Shown: positions 8,644 through 16,170 of the stretch, piece after piece
Position numbering within the stretch: the stretch's first letter is position 1
Layout: every line of letters starts with the position of its first letter
NCBI RefSeq assembly: GCF_009760925.1
Contig: NZ_VRLV01000017.1
Span: forward strand, 124,001-188,000
Direction: 5' to 3'
Source of the DNA: Nonomuraea typhae
Lineage (GTDB): Bacteria > Actinomycetota > Actinomycetes > Streptosporangiales > Streptosporangiaceae
DNA: 64,000 nucleotides
Position numbers and translations under genes: made by a program
The notes under the pieces: generated by a model
Seen by the model: only the letters and a program-made list of their open reading frames with translations
The model's database searches: none
Told to the model about the DNA's origin: nothing

Positions 8644-9310
8644 CGTTCTTGAGGGCCTCGCGCTTGCTCAGCCCGGAGATGCCCTTGGCCTGCACGTAGC
8701 GGACCACTTCGGCCGGATTCACCTTGGCGTACTCGCGCAGCGCCCAGCCGATGGCCTTGCGGGCGAAGAAGTCGTTGTCGGACAGGCTCGGCTCGATGCA
8801 GGCATACAGCAGGGCGGTGTCGGTGCGCTGCTTGAACCGGTTCTGCGACAGGATCGCGGTCCGGCGCTTCCACAGGTCGGCGTCGCCGGCCCACTCCAGC
8901 ATGAGCGGGCGCATCGAGTCGGGGAAGGCGGCCAGCAGCCCGCCGACGCGGTGGGTGGCGATCTCGTCCACGAGGTCCCACCAGGCGCCGGTGACCACCA
9001 TCTCCTCGTACATCGGGACGGTGTAGAGCGTCTGGTGCTCGCGGTAGCGGTGGTAGCCGGACAGCTCGACGGCCGCGTAGCGCTCCTCGCGGTACTCGGC
9101 CTCACGCCACAGCTCCAGCACCGCGCGCCGCCACTCGGGGGCGCCGTCGAGCGGGTGGGCGGCGAAGACCCGCTTGAGCACGGTACGGCGGGGCCCGGCC
9201 TGGACGCCGAGGAACGGCATGCCGGACTTCATGTACGCCTGCATCTGCGGCGCCTTGGCCGGGTCGGCCACCTCCAGCAGGGCCGATCGCACGGCTTTGC
9301 GGAGGCTCAT
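8585..9310 (-). CDS. DNA alkylation repair protein, AlkD family
   Basis: A 241-residue HEAT-like-repeat DNA glycosylase of the AlkC/AlkD group. The segment GAWWDLVDEIA carries the Trp and Asp that in AlkD cradle the alkylated base, followed by WKRRTAILSQ (Arg) and KAIGWALREY (Trp). Predicted to excise 3-methyl- or 7-methylpurines. Its ATG overlaps the TGA of the kstR2-like gene (ATGA at 9307-9310), so it is translated from the kstR2 mRNA, an odd partner for a steroid regulator. The start at 9310 is fixed by this overlap and by MSLRKAVRSALLE being a typical N terminus. Confidence 0.88.
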   Translation of the reverse strand: MSLRKAVRSALLEVADPAKAPQMQAYMKSGMPFLGVQAGPRRTVLKRVFAAHPLDGAPEWRRAVLELWREAEYREERYAAVELSGYHRYREHQTLYTVPMYEEMVVTGAWWDLVDEIATHRVGGLLAAFPDSMRPLMLEWAGDADLWKRRTAILSQNRFKQRTDTALLYACIEPSLSDNDFFARKAIGWALREYAKVNPAEVVRYVQAKGISGLSKREALKNVTGSTTPPARPGPAPSAQA

Positions 9311-9984
9311 GCCTTCTGCGTGGTGCGCTCGCCCGTGGCCAGCCCGTCGAAGAGCACGGTGATGTAGTGCTCGGCCAGACCGGTGGTGTTGAGCCGGCCG
9401 CCCGGGCGGAACCAGCGCACGGCCACCCAGATCGTGTCGCGGATCATCCGGTAGGTGAGCTTGGGGTCGACGTCGCCGCGGAACTGCCCGGCCGCCTGGC
9501 CGGCCTTGATCTGCGTGACCCACATCTGCTCGACTTCGTCCTCGGCCTTGACGAGGTAGTTGAAGCGCTCGAACTGGCGCAGGTAGTTCCAGTCGTTCTG
9601 CATGACGGTGATCGCGGCGCGGTGGGGCTCCAGCGTGCCGAAGCCGATGCGCACCATCTCCGACAGCACGGCGCGCGGTTCGCCGCCGGACTCGAGGGCG
9701 GCGCGGTAGCGGGCGATGAGGTCGTCGAGGAAGGTGGAGAGCACCTCGTCGACGATCGTCTCCTTGGAGTCGAAATGGTGGTAGAGACTTCCGGAGAGGA
9801 TGCCGGCCTCGTCGGCGATCTCCCGCACGGTCGTGGCCTGGAAGCCCTTGCGCGCGAAGAGCTCCGCGGCGAGCTTGACAAGATGATCACGGCGCTCGGA
9901 GGCTGAGCCGGACGAGGTCGCGCGCTGGCGCTTGGCCGGTGGGGCGGTCGCGCCGGAGTTCTTTCGCGTGGTCACATCCTCCAT
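9307..9984 (-). CDS. kstR2: TetR-family repressor, KstR2-like (steroid-ring catabolism)
   Basis: A 225-residue TetR regulator. Residues about 30-80 form the HTH domain; FARKGFQATTVREIADEAG and ILSGSLYHHFDSKETIVDEV closely resemble, from memory, the DNA-binding region of mycobacterial KstR2 (Rv3557c), and IRDTIWVAVRWFRPGG in the ligand domain is also KstR2-like. KstR2 represses genes for the last two steroid rings and is released by HIP-CoA. It is divergent from fadA6 exactly as in Mycobacterium, with two KstR2-like palindromes in the shared promoter. The ATG at 9984 follows a GAGGG site; a GTG at 10020 would run through the operator. Confidence 0.9.
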   Translation of the reverse strand: MEDVTTRKNSGATAPPAKRQRATSSGSASERRDHLVKLAAELFARKGFQATTVREIADEAGILSGSLYHHFDSKETIVDEVLSTFLDDLIARYRAALESGGEPRAVLSEMVRIGFGTLEPHRAAITVMQNDWNYLRQFERFNYLVKAEDEVEQMWVTQIKAGQAAGQFRGDVDPKLTYRMIRDTIWVAVRWFRPGGRLNTTGLAEHYITVLFDGLATGERTTQKA

Positions 9985-9996
9985 TATGAGCCCTCG

Positions 9997-10010
9997 CACA
10001 ATCGCTTGTT
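9997..10010. promoter_or_regulatory. KstR2-like operator A (kstR2 promoter)
   Basis: CACAATCGCTTGTT fits the AnCAAGnnCTTGnT pattern at 12 positions or fewer (first base and one arm base differ). It lies 13 bp upstream of the kstR2 start codon, so it probably mediates autorepression. Confidence 0.6.
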
Positions 10011-10037
10011 CACGGAACACGCCCAGCTCAACAGTCT

Positions 10038-10051
10038 ACCAAGCGCTTGCT
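10038..10051. promoter_or_regulatory. KstR2-like operator B with overlapping -10 of fadA6
   Basis: ACCAAGCGCTTGCT matches the palindrome AnCAAGnnCTTGnT perfectly. Its last T starts a -10-like hexamer TACGAT (10051-10056). Only six bases separate this hexamer from the fadA6 ATG at 10063, so the transcript is probably leaderless and the repressor would cover the -10 region. Confidence 0.8.
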
Positions 10052-10062
10052 ACGATATGGAC

Positions 10063-11214
10063 ATGAACGAGGCGTACATCGTCGAGGCCCTCAGAACCCC
10101 CGTCGGCCGCAAGAACGGCGGCCTGTCCGCCGCCCACCCCGCCGACCTCGGCGCCCACGTGCTCGGCGAACTCGTCCGCCGCACCGGCATCGACCCGGCC
10201 GCCGTCGAGGACGTCGTCTTCGGCTGCGTCGACACCGTAGGCCCCCAGGCCGGCGACATCGCCCGCACCTGCTGGCTGGCCGCCGGCCTGCCGGAAACCG
10301 TCCCCGGCGTCACCGTGGACCGCCAGTGCGGCTCCTCCCAGCAGGCCCTGCACTTCGCCGCCCAGGCCGTGCTCTCCGGCACCGCCGACCTCGTGGTGGC
10401 CGGCGGCGTGCAGAACATGAGCATGGTCCCCATCTCCCAAGCCATGCTCGCCGGCCGCGAACTCGGCCACGACACGCCGTTCAGCGGCTCCAAGGGCTGG
10501 TCCCGGCGGTACGGCTCGCGCGAGGTCTCCCAATTCCTCGGCGCCGAGCAGATCGCGGCCCGATGGGAGATCGGCCGGGAGGAGATGGAGGAGTACGCCC
10601 TCGCATCCCACCGCCGCGCCGCCGCCGCCATCGACGCCGGGCACTTCGCCGGCCAGATCGTCCCCTACGAAGGCGTCGCCGTCGACGAAGGGCCGCGCCG
10701 CGACACCACCCCGGCCAAGATGGCCGGGCTCAAGACCCTGGTCGAGGGCGGGCGGCTGACCGCCGCGCTGGCCTCCCAGATCTCCGACGGCGCCGCCGCC
10801 CTCCTGGTCGCCTCGCCGCGGGCCGTACGGGAGCACGCCCTCACGCCGATCGCCCGCGTCCGCCACCTGTCGGCGCGCGGCGGCGACCCCATCGAGATGC
10901 TGTCGGCCCCCATCCCCGCGACCGCGCACGCGCTCGGCCGCACCGGGATGTCCATCGGCGACTTCGACGTCATCGAGATCAACGAGGCGTTCGCCTCGGT
11001 CGCACTGGCCTGGATCAAGGAGACCGGCGCCGACCCGGCCCGGGTCAACCCCAACGGCGGCGCCATCGCCCTCGGCCACCCGCTCGGCGCCACCGGCGCG
11101 GTGCTCATGACCAAACTCCTGTACGAACTGGCGCGCACCGGCGGACGCCTGGGCCTGCAGACGATGTGCGAAGGAGGCGGACAGGCCAACGTCACCATCG
11201 TCGAGATGGCCTGA
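10063..11214 (+). CDS. fadA6: Acetyl-CoA acyltransferase, FadA6-like
   Basis: A 383-residue thiolase. The nucleophile Cys89 lies in VDRQCGSSQQ, the His of GHPLGATG is near 340 and the second Cys is in MCEGGGQANVT, so the catalytic triad is complete. From memory the protein closely resembles Rv3556c (FadA6), the thiolase acting after HIP ring opening in cholesterol breakdown, and it sits divergent from kstR2 as in mycobacteria. The ATG at 10063 (MNEAYIVEALRTPVGR) is the homologous start. There is no ribosome-binding site, which fits the leaderless promoter described for operator B; an ATG six bases upstream is possible. Confidence 0.92.
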   Translation: MNEAYIVEALRTPVGRKNGGLSAAHPADLGAHVLGELVRRTGIDPAAVEDVVFGCVDTVGPQAGDIARTCWLAAGLPETVPGVTVDRQCGSSQQALHFAAQAVLSGTADLVVAGGVQNMSMVPISQAMLAGRELGHDTPFSGSKGWSRRYGSREVSQFLGAEQIAARWEIGREEMEEYALASHRRAAAAIDAGHFAGQIVPYEGVAVDEGPRRDTTPAKMAGLKTLVEGGRLTAALASQISDGAAALLVASPRAVREHALTPIARVRHLSARGGDPIEMLSAPIPATAHALGRTGMSIGDFDVIEINEAFASVALAWIKETGADPARVNPNGGAIALGHPLGATGAVLMTKLLYELARTGGRLGLQTMCEGGGQANVTIVEMA

Positions 11215-11229
11215 GTCACCATTGAGGGC

Positions 11230-12528
11230 ATGGCCAACCCCTTCACATTAGGCGTGGCATCGGGGGAGCCACTGCCGGACGGCATCATCCTGTGGACCCG
11301 GCTGACCGGAGTCCCCAACCGGCCCGTCGAGGTGCGCTGGCAGCTCGCCGCGGACGAACGGTTCACCACGATCGTGCGCCAGGGCACGGCGCGAGCGCTG
11401 CCCGAATGGGCCCACAGCGTGCACGTGCGCGTCGCCGGGCTTCAGGCGGGGGCGGAGTACTTCTACCGGTTCCGGTTCGGCAGCCACGTCAGTACGGCCG
11501 GCCGTACCAGGACCGCGCCCGACCCGGCCTCGGTGGCGCCGGTGCGGTTCGCGCTGGCCAACTGCCAGCGGTACGAGCACGGGCTCTACACCGCCTACCG
11601 GCACCTCGCCGCCGAGCGGCCGGACGTGGTCTTCCACGTGGGGGACTACGTCTACGAGGCACGGCAGGCGGCCGACCCGGTGCGCCGCCTGGATCGGACG
11701 GGCGAGGCGCGCACGCTGGCCGACTACCGGGCCCGTTATGCCCGCTACAAGGCCGATCCCGATCTGCAGGCCGCCCATGCCGCGGCGCCCTGGGTGCCGA
11801 CCTGGGACGACCACGAGGTGGCCGACAACTACCGGGGCAGGGGCGACGGGTCGGCCGCCTTCCTGCGCCGCCGGGCCGCCGCCTACCAGGCGTACTACGA
11901 GCATCTGCCGCTGCGCGTGCGGCCGGAGGGCGGGGGCCTGCGGATGTACCGGCGGCGCACGTACGGGCTGGTGGCCGACTTCATGCTCCTGGACGTGCGC
12001 CAGTATCGCGACGCCGGCTCGATGCTCGGGGCCGAGCAGGAGCAGTGGCTGCTTTCGCGGCTGGCCTCCAGCCCGGTGCGCTGGAAGGTGCTCGTGCAGC
12101 CGCTGTTCTTCGCCCGGCGGTTCGTCCCGGGGCCGCCGCCCAATCTGCGCCCGGACAGCTGGGACGGCCAGCCCGCCGAGCGGGCCCGCATTCTAGGCGC
12201 CGCTCCCGGACTCGTGGTGCTGAGTGGCGATGTTCACAATCACTGGGCATGCGAGCTGAAGGCGGATTTCCTCGATCCTCACTCTCCGCCGATCGGTGCC
12301 GAGTTCGTCTGCTCGGCCGTCTCCAGCCGTCCTCCTGAGACCGACGCCGATGCTGTTCTAGGGGCAAATCCGCACATACGCTTCTTCGATGCACATCGCG
12401 GCTATCTCTCGGGCACGGCCGGACCCTCGGGTTTTCGTGTGTCCCACAAGGGCCTCGACGCCTCAGGAGCCCGGACAGTCGCAGAGTTCATCACGGACGG
12501 CAAGGGGATCATCCGTGTTGACGTCTGA
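11230..12528 (+). CDS. PhoD-like metallophosphatase without signal peptide
   Basis: A 432-residue alkaline phosphatase D-family protein. A beta-sandwich N-terminal domain (TLGVASGEPLPDGIILWTRL) precedes the metallophosphatase domain with GDYVYE (about 138), WDDHEVADNY (about 192-201) and LSGDVHNHW (about 331), which are the metal-binding motifs. Most PhoD proteins are Tat-exported; this one begins directly at the mature domain, and no RR signal or upstream extension is visible, so it is either cytoplasmic or has lost its leader. It starts 15 bp after fadA6 and may be read through from it. Confidence 0.88.
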   Translation: MANPFTLGVASGEPLPDGIILWTRLTGVPNRPVEVRWQLAADERFTTIVRQGTARALPEWAHSVHVRVAGLQAGAEYFYRFRFGSHVSTAGRTRTAPDPASVAPVRFALANCQRYEHGLYTAYRHLAAERPDVVFHVGDYVYEARQAADPVRRLDRTGEARTLADYRARYARYKADPDLQAAHAAAPWVPTWDDHEVADNYRGRGDGSAAFLRRRAAAYQAYYEHLPLRVRPEGGGLRMYRRRTYGLVADFMLLDVRQYRDAGSMLGAEQEQWLLSRLASSPVRWKVLVQPLFFARRFVPGPPPNLRPDSWDGQPAERARILGAAPGLVVLSGDVHNHWACELKADFLDPHSPPIGAEFVCSAVSSRPPETDADAVLGANPHIRFFDAHRGYLSGTAGPSGFRVSHKGLDASGARTVAEFITDGKGIIRVDV

Positions 12529-12542
12529 AAATGCCTCTAGCA

Positions 12543-12561
12543 AATAGGAAAGTTTCCTATT
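12543..12561. promoter_or_regulatory. Perfect 19-bp palindrome upstream of the GH3 gene
   Basis: AATAGGAAAGTTTCCTATT is a perfect inverted repeat centred on 12552, in an AT-rich island 12 bp upstream of the GH3 start codon. The GAAA-n-TTTC core resembles sites bound by some RpiR- or ROK-type sugar regulators, so it may link this gene to the amino-sugar regulator at 305. Binding protein is inferred. Confidence 0.6.
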
Positions 12562-12573
12562 AGATTTCGGGTC

Positions 12574-14343
12574 ATGCCCATGAGCCGAGACCTGCTGCGC
12601 CTGGCTGACGCCGTCCTCTTGCCCGGTTTCGAAGGCGCGACGCCACCTGACTGGCTGCGCCGCAGGCTCGGTGAGGGGCTGTCCGGAGTCGTGCTCTTCT
12701 CCCGGAACATCACCAACGTCCCTCAGGTGGCCGAACTGACCGCCGCCCTCCGAGCCGAGAACCCCGCCGTCCTCGTCGGCACCGACGAGGAATCGGGTGA
12801 GGTGACCCGTCTCGAGGTCGCCACCGGGAGCAGCCGCCCCGGCAACTACGCGCTCGGCGTCGTGGACGACACCGAGCTCACCGAACTCCTCGCCCGCGAC
12901 CTCGGCCGGGACCTGGCCGCCGCCGGCATCACCATCGACTTCGCGCCCTCGGCCGACGTCAACTCCAACCCCGACAACCCCGTCATCGGCCTGCGCGCCT
13001 TCGGCGCCGAGCCCAAACTCGTCGCCCGCCACACGCGCGCCTTCGTACGCGGCCTGCAGGCGGCCGGCGTGGCCGCCTGCGCCAAGCACTTCCCCGGCCA
13101 CGGGGACACCTCGGTCGACTCCCACCACGGCGTCCCCGTCGTCGGCGGCGCGATCGAGGAGGCCCTGGCCCCCTTCGCCGCCGCGATCGAGGAGGGCGTG
13201 CGCGCCGTCATGACCGGGCACCTGCTCGTCCCCTCCCATGACCCGAACACCCCCGCCACCCTCAGCCACAAGGTGCTGACCGGCCTGCTCAGGAACGAGC
13301 TGGGCTTCGACGGAATGATCGTCACCGACGGCATCGAGATGGCGGCCGTCTCGGGCGCCTACGGCATCGGCGGCGCCTCGGCCCGCGCCATCGCGGCCGG
13401 CGCCGACGCCATCTGCATCGGCGGCGAGCACGCCGACGAGGCCACCGCGATCCACGTGCGCGACACCATCGCCGCCGCCGTGGCCGACGGCCTGCTGCCG
13501 GAGGAACGCCTGGCCGACGCCGCTCGCAGGGTCCGGGAACTGTCCGCCTGGACGGTCTCCGCCCGAGCCGAGGCCCGCGCGGAGGCTCGCGCCGAGCCCC
13601 GGGCCGATTCCGCCAGGACCTCGCGCTCCGACTCCGCCGTGACCCTGACACGCGGCTCCGGGGCGCACAACGCCGCCACCGGCACGGCGGGAGCGAGCGC
13701 GGGCCTGGACGGCTCCGGCCACGGCGCGAGCACGGGCCTGGACAGCGACGGCTACGGCGGGGGCTCGGGGCTGGACGGCTCTGGCTATGGCGCGGGGCTG
13801 GACGGCGACGGTCACGGCGCGGGCGCGGGGCTGGATGGCGACGGTCGCGGTGCGGGCGTCGCGGAGCCGGTCGCCGGCGAGGAGATCGGCCTGAGCGCGG
13901 CCCGCCGCGCGTTGCGCATCACCCGCAGGTCCGCCGCCCCCGCGCTGCCCATCACCCGGCCCGCCCAGGTGATCGAACTGGCCCCGGAGATGAACCTGGC
14001 CATCGACAAGGGCACCCCGTGGGGCGTGGGCGACCCGCTGTCCCGCCTGCTGCCGGGCACCGCGGTGGCGCGCCTGACCGCGGGCGAGGCGGGCGGCCCG
14101 GTCCTGGAGAGCCTTCTGCAGAAGGCCAGGGAACGCCCGCTGGTCATCGTGGTGCGCGACGTGCACCGCTACGCCTGGCAGGGCGAGGCGCTGCGCCACC
14201 TGCTCAGCGCCCGCCCGGACGCGGTGGTGGTCGAAATGGGCCTGCCCGCCCGCACCGACCTGGGCTCCGTCCACATCGCCACGTACGGCTCGGCCCGCGT
14301 CTGCGGCCAGGCCGCCGCGGAGGCGATCACCGGTACCCTGTGA
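12574..14343 (+). CDS. Glycoside hydrolase family 3, NagZ-like beta-N-acetylhexosaminidase with repetitive insert
   Basis: A 589-residue GH3 enzyme. The barrel holds KHFPGHGDTSVDSHHG (about 170-185), the NagZ-type catalytic Asp-His loop, and VTDGIEM with the nucleophile Asp. Predicted to release GlcNAc from cell-wall or chitin fragments; no signal peptide, so cytoplasmic. Between the barrel and a C-terminal alpha/beta domain lies an unusual linker: an Ala-Arg-Glu repeat (about 330-354) and then a Gly/Asp-rich repeat of about 11 residues with unit like GLDGDGHGAGA (about 377-430). The linker is very G+C biased and probably expanded by slippage. A palindromic operator lies upstream. Confidence 0.9.
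   Translation: MPMSRDLLRLADAVLLPGFEGATPPDWLRRRLGEGLSGVVLFSRNITNVPQVAELTAALRAENPAVLVGTDEESGEVTRLEVATGSSRPGNYALGVVDDTELTELLARDLGRDLAAAGITIDFAPSADVNSNPDNPVIGLRAFGAEPKLVARHTRAFVRGLQAAGVAACAKHFPGHGDTSVDSHHGVPVVGGAIEEALAPFAAAIEEGVRAVMTGHLLVPSHDPNTPATLSHKVLTGLLRNELGFDGMIVTDGIEMAAVSGAYGIGGASARAIAAGADAICIGGEHADEATAIHVRDTIAAAVADGLLPEERLADAARRVRELSAWTVSARAEARAEARAEPRADSARTSRSDSAVTLTRGSGAHNAATGTAGASAGLDGSGHGASTGLDSDGYGGGSGLDGSGYGAGLDGDGHGAGAGLDGDGRGAGVAEPVAGEEIGLSAARRALRITRRSAAPALPITRPAQVIELAPEMNLAIDKGTPWGVGDPLSRLLPGTAVARLTAGEAGGPVLESLLQKARERPLVIVVRDVHRYAWQGEALRHLLSARPDAVVVEMGLPARTDLGSVHIATYGSARVCGQAAAEAITGTL
13690..13862 (+). repeat. Coding tandem repeat encoding Gly-Leu-Asp-Gly-rich linker in the GH3 gene
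   Basis: About five degenerate copies of a 24-36 bp unit built round GGCCTGGACGGC, encoding GLDGSGHGAS, GLDSDGYGGGS, GLDGSGYGA, GLDGDGHGAGA and GLDGDGRGAGV. The reading frame stays open throughout. Confidence 0.85.
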
Positions 14344-14347
14344 CGTC

Positions 14348-15019
14348 GTGAACGTCGATGGCGAGGACCTTTCCCAGCAATCCCTGACCGAACGCCTCAC
14401 CTCGGGAGAGACCCACGTCTTCCGCGAGTGTGACCTCACCGGCGCCGACCTGTGGGGCGCCTCGCTGGCCGGCGCCCGGTTCGAGGCGTGCGTGCTGGAC
14501 GGCACGGACTTCCGCAAGGCCGACCTCGACGGCGCGGTGTTCACCGGCGGAGGCGGCCTGGGCACGGTGTTCACCGACGCCGACCTGCTGGACGCCGCGT
14601 TCACGGACGTCGACCTGTCCTCGGCCAGGTACGGCGGCGCGCTGCTGACCGACGCCTCCTTCACCGGCTGCCGCATGATCGGGACGTCCCTGACCTCCTC
14701 CCGCGGCACCGGCTTCACGCTGACCAGCTGCAACCTGATGATGGCCAACGTGGGCGGCTGCTCGTTCCGTGGCCGGGTCCTGGAGGGCATCCGGTTCGAC
14801 GAGGCGGACCTGTCGGGCTGCGACTTCACCGAGGCGGTCTTCAGCGACTGCCGCCTGATCGGCGCGAAGGTGCTGCGAGCCGTCTTCACGGGCGCCGACC
14901 TGCGCGGCGCGGACCTCGGCGAACCCGACGACGCGAAGCTGCGCGCCTTCGCCGGGGCGACCATCAACCAGACTCAGGCGGCGGCGTTGCTGCAGGCCAG
15001 AGGTCTGAGCGTGGTGTAA
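14348..15019 (+). CDS. Pentapeptide-repeat protein
   Basis: A 223-residue protein made mostly of A(D/N)Lxx-type pentapeptides (CDLTG ADLWG ASLAG ARFEA; ADLSG CDFTE AVFSD CRLIG), which fold into a right-handed quadrilateral beta-helix. Family members include MfpA/Qnr DNA-mimics that protect gyrase, but many have unknown roles, and nothing here decides. The GTG at 14348 lies 4 bp after the GH3 stop, so the two are probably co-transcribed. A non-repeat C-terminal helix (TINQTQAAALLQARG) could mediate dimerisation. Confidence 0.85.
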   Translation: MNVDGEDLSQQSLTERLTSGETHVFRECDLTGADLWGASLAGARFEACVLDGTDFRKADLDGAVFTGGGGLGTVFTDADLLDAAFTDVDLSSARYGGALLTDASFTGCRMIGTSLTSSRGTGFTLTSCNLMMANVGGCSFRGRVLEGIRFDEADLSGCDFTEAVFSDCRLIGAKVLRAVFTGADLRGADLGEPDDAKLRAFAGATINQTQAAALLQARGLSVV

Positions 15020-15079
15020 AGAACAGGCAAAACCAGTCGCCTCAAAGGGCTCACATACCACACCTAAAAATCGGACAAA

Positions 15080-15136
15080 CCCCCTTAAAGTTCACTGACA
15101 TCAAGGGCATCTGTGCCCTCAGCAACCTCAAGGGGG
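15080..15136 (+). promoter_or_regulatory. Leader RNA that may sequester the ribosome-binding site
   Basis: CCCCCTT (15080-15086) is perfectly complementary to AAGGGGG (15130-15136), the ribosome-binding site of the following secreted-protein gene. Between them sits a small hairpin, AGGGCA (15104-15109) with TGCCCT (15114-15119). The region is AT-richer than its surroundings. No known riboswitch class was recognised. Confidence 0.45.
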
Positions 15137-15141
15137 ATTCA

Positions 15142-16170
15142 GTGCACAAGCGAGTGGTCACCGGCTTCCTGGCCGCCGCCGTCGCGGGAGGCGTTCTGGC
15201 ACCGGCCACCGCCGCGCTCGCCGCGCCCACGCCGAACCCGGCACAGCAGGAGCAGGTCGGCAGCCAGTTCACCGTCCGCGTCTCGACCGACCCCGACGTG
15301 GTGACGCTGCCCGAGCGCGGCGAGGTGGAGGTGCGCGTGCGCGCCCACGTCGCCGGCGACGGCCTGCGCGCCGTCCGCGCCCGTGCCGGCGGCGAGGTGA
15401 TCGACCTCGCCCGCCTCGACGGCACCGGCCCGATGTGGGGCACCACGCTCAAGATCAAGGCCGATGAGAAGCCCGGCAAGCGCACGGTCGAGGTCTACGC
15501 CTACAACCAGGACGGCCGCATCCGCGGCGAGGGCTCGGCCACCTTCGAGGTCAAGGCCGCCGCCGTCGGCGCCCCCGAGGTCGTCTCGGTCAGCCCCCGC
15601 CAGAAGGACCTCGTCCTCACCCGCGACGGCGCCCGGCTCTCCGTCGACGCCGTGGTCAAGAACGCCCCCGCCAAGGTCGTCCTGCGCGCCGAGGGCGACG
15701 ACGTCGCCATGAAGCGCGTCTCCGGCGACACCTACCGCGGCGAACTCCGGCTGGAGCGCGACACCGAGCCGGGCCGCGTCGGCTTCCAGGTGCGCGCCTA
15801 CACGCACGCCGGCTCCCTCGCCGGCACCAGGTCCGGCACGGTGAACGTCCGGCGCGAGGTCGTCATCAGCGGCTTCAACGCCTCGCCCGAGCCCGCCCGC
15901 CGGGGCGGGAAGATCCAGGTCAAGGGCACCGTGAAGGGCCTGTCGGACGGCGGCTGGTCCTACACCCCGGTCCGCGAGGGCCAGGTCAGGATCATGTTCA
16001 AGCCGAAGGGCTGGGGCTCCTACACGACGCTCAAGACCACCTGGGTCGGCCGCGGCACCTTCAAGGTCGCCTTCCGGGCCAAGTCCTCCGGCACCTGGAA
16101 GGCCGTCTACGCCGGCACCGGCGAACTGGCCGCCAAGTCCTCCCACGAGGACTACGTGCGCGTGCGCTAG
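15142..16170 (+). CDS. Secreted protein with repeated Ig-like beta domains
   Basis: A 342-residue protein with a clear signal peptide (VHKRVVTGFLAAAVAGGVLAPATAALA, cleavage after ALA). The mature part looks like three beta-sandwich modules of about 100 residues: two similar ones (starting near SQFTVRVSTDPDVV and near APEVVSVSPRQKDL) and a C-terminal one (VISGFNASPEPARRGGKIQVKG) of the type common in actinobacterial surface proteins. No catalytic motif is visible; function unknown. The GTG at 15142 follows AGGGGGA. Its TAG overlaps the stop of ipdC on the other strand (CTAG, 16167-16170). Confidence 0.8.
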   Translation: MHKRVVTGFLAAAVAGGVLAPATAALAAPTPNPAQQEQVGSQFTVRVSTDPDVVTLPERGEVEVRVRAHVAGDGLRAVRARAGGEVIDLARLDGTGPMWGTTLKIKADEKPGKRTVEVYAYNQDGRIRGEGSATFEVKAAAVGAPEVVSVSPRQKDLVLTRDGARLSVDAVVKNAPAKVVLRAEGDDVAMKRVSGDTYRGELRLERDTEPGRVGFQVRAYTHAGSLAGTRSGTVNVRREVVISGFNASPEPARRGGKIQVKGTVKGLSDGGWSYTPVREGQVRIMFKPKGWGSYTTLKTTWVGRGTFKVAFRAKSSGTWKAVYAGTGELAAKSSHEDYVRVR

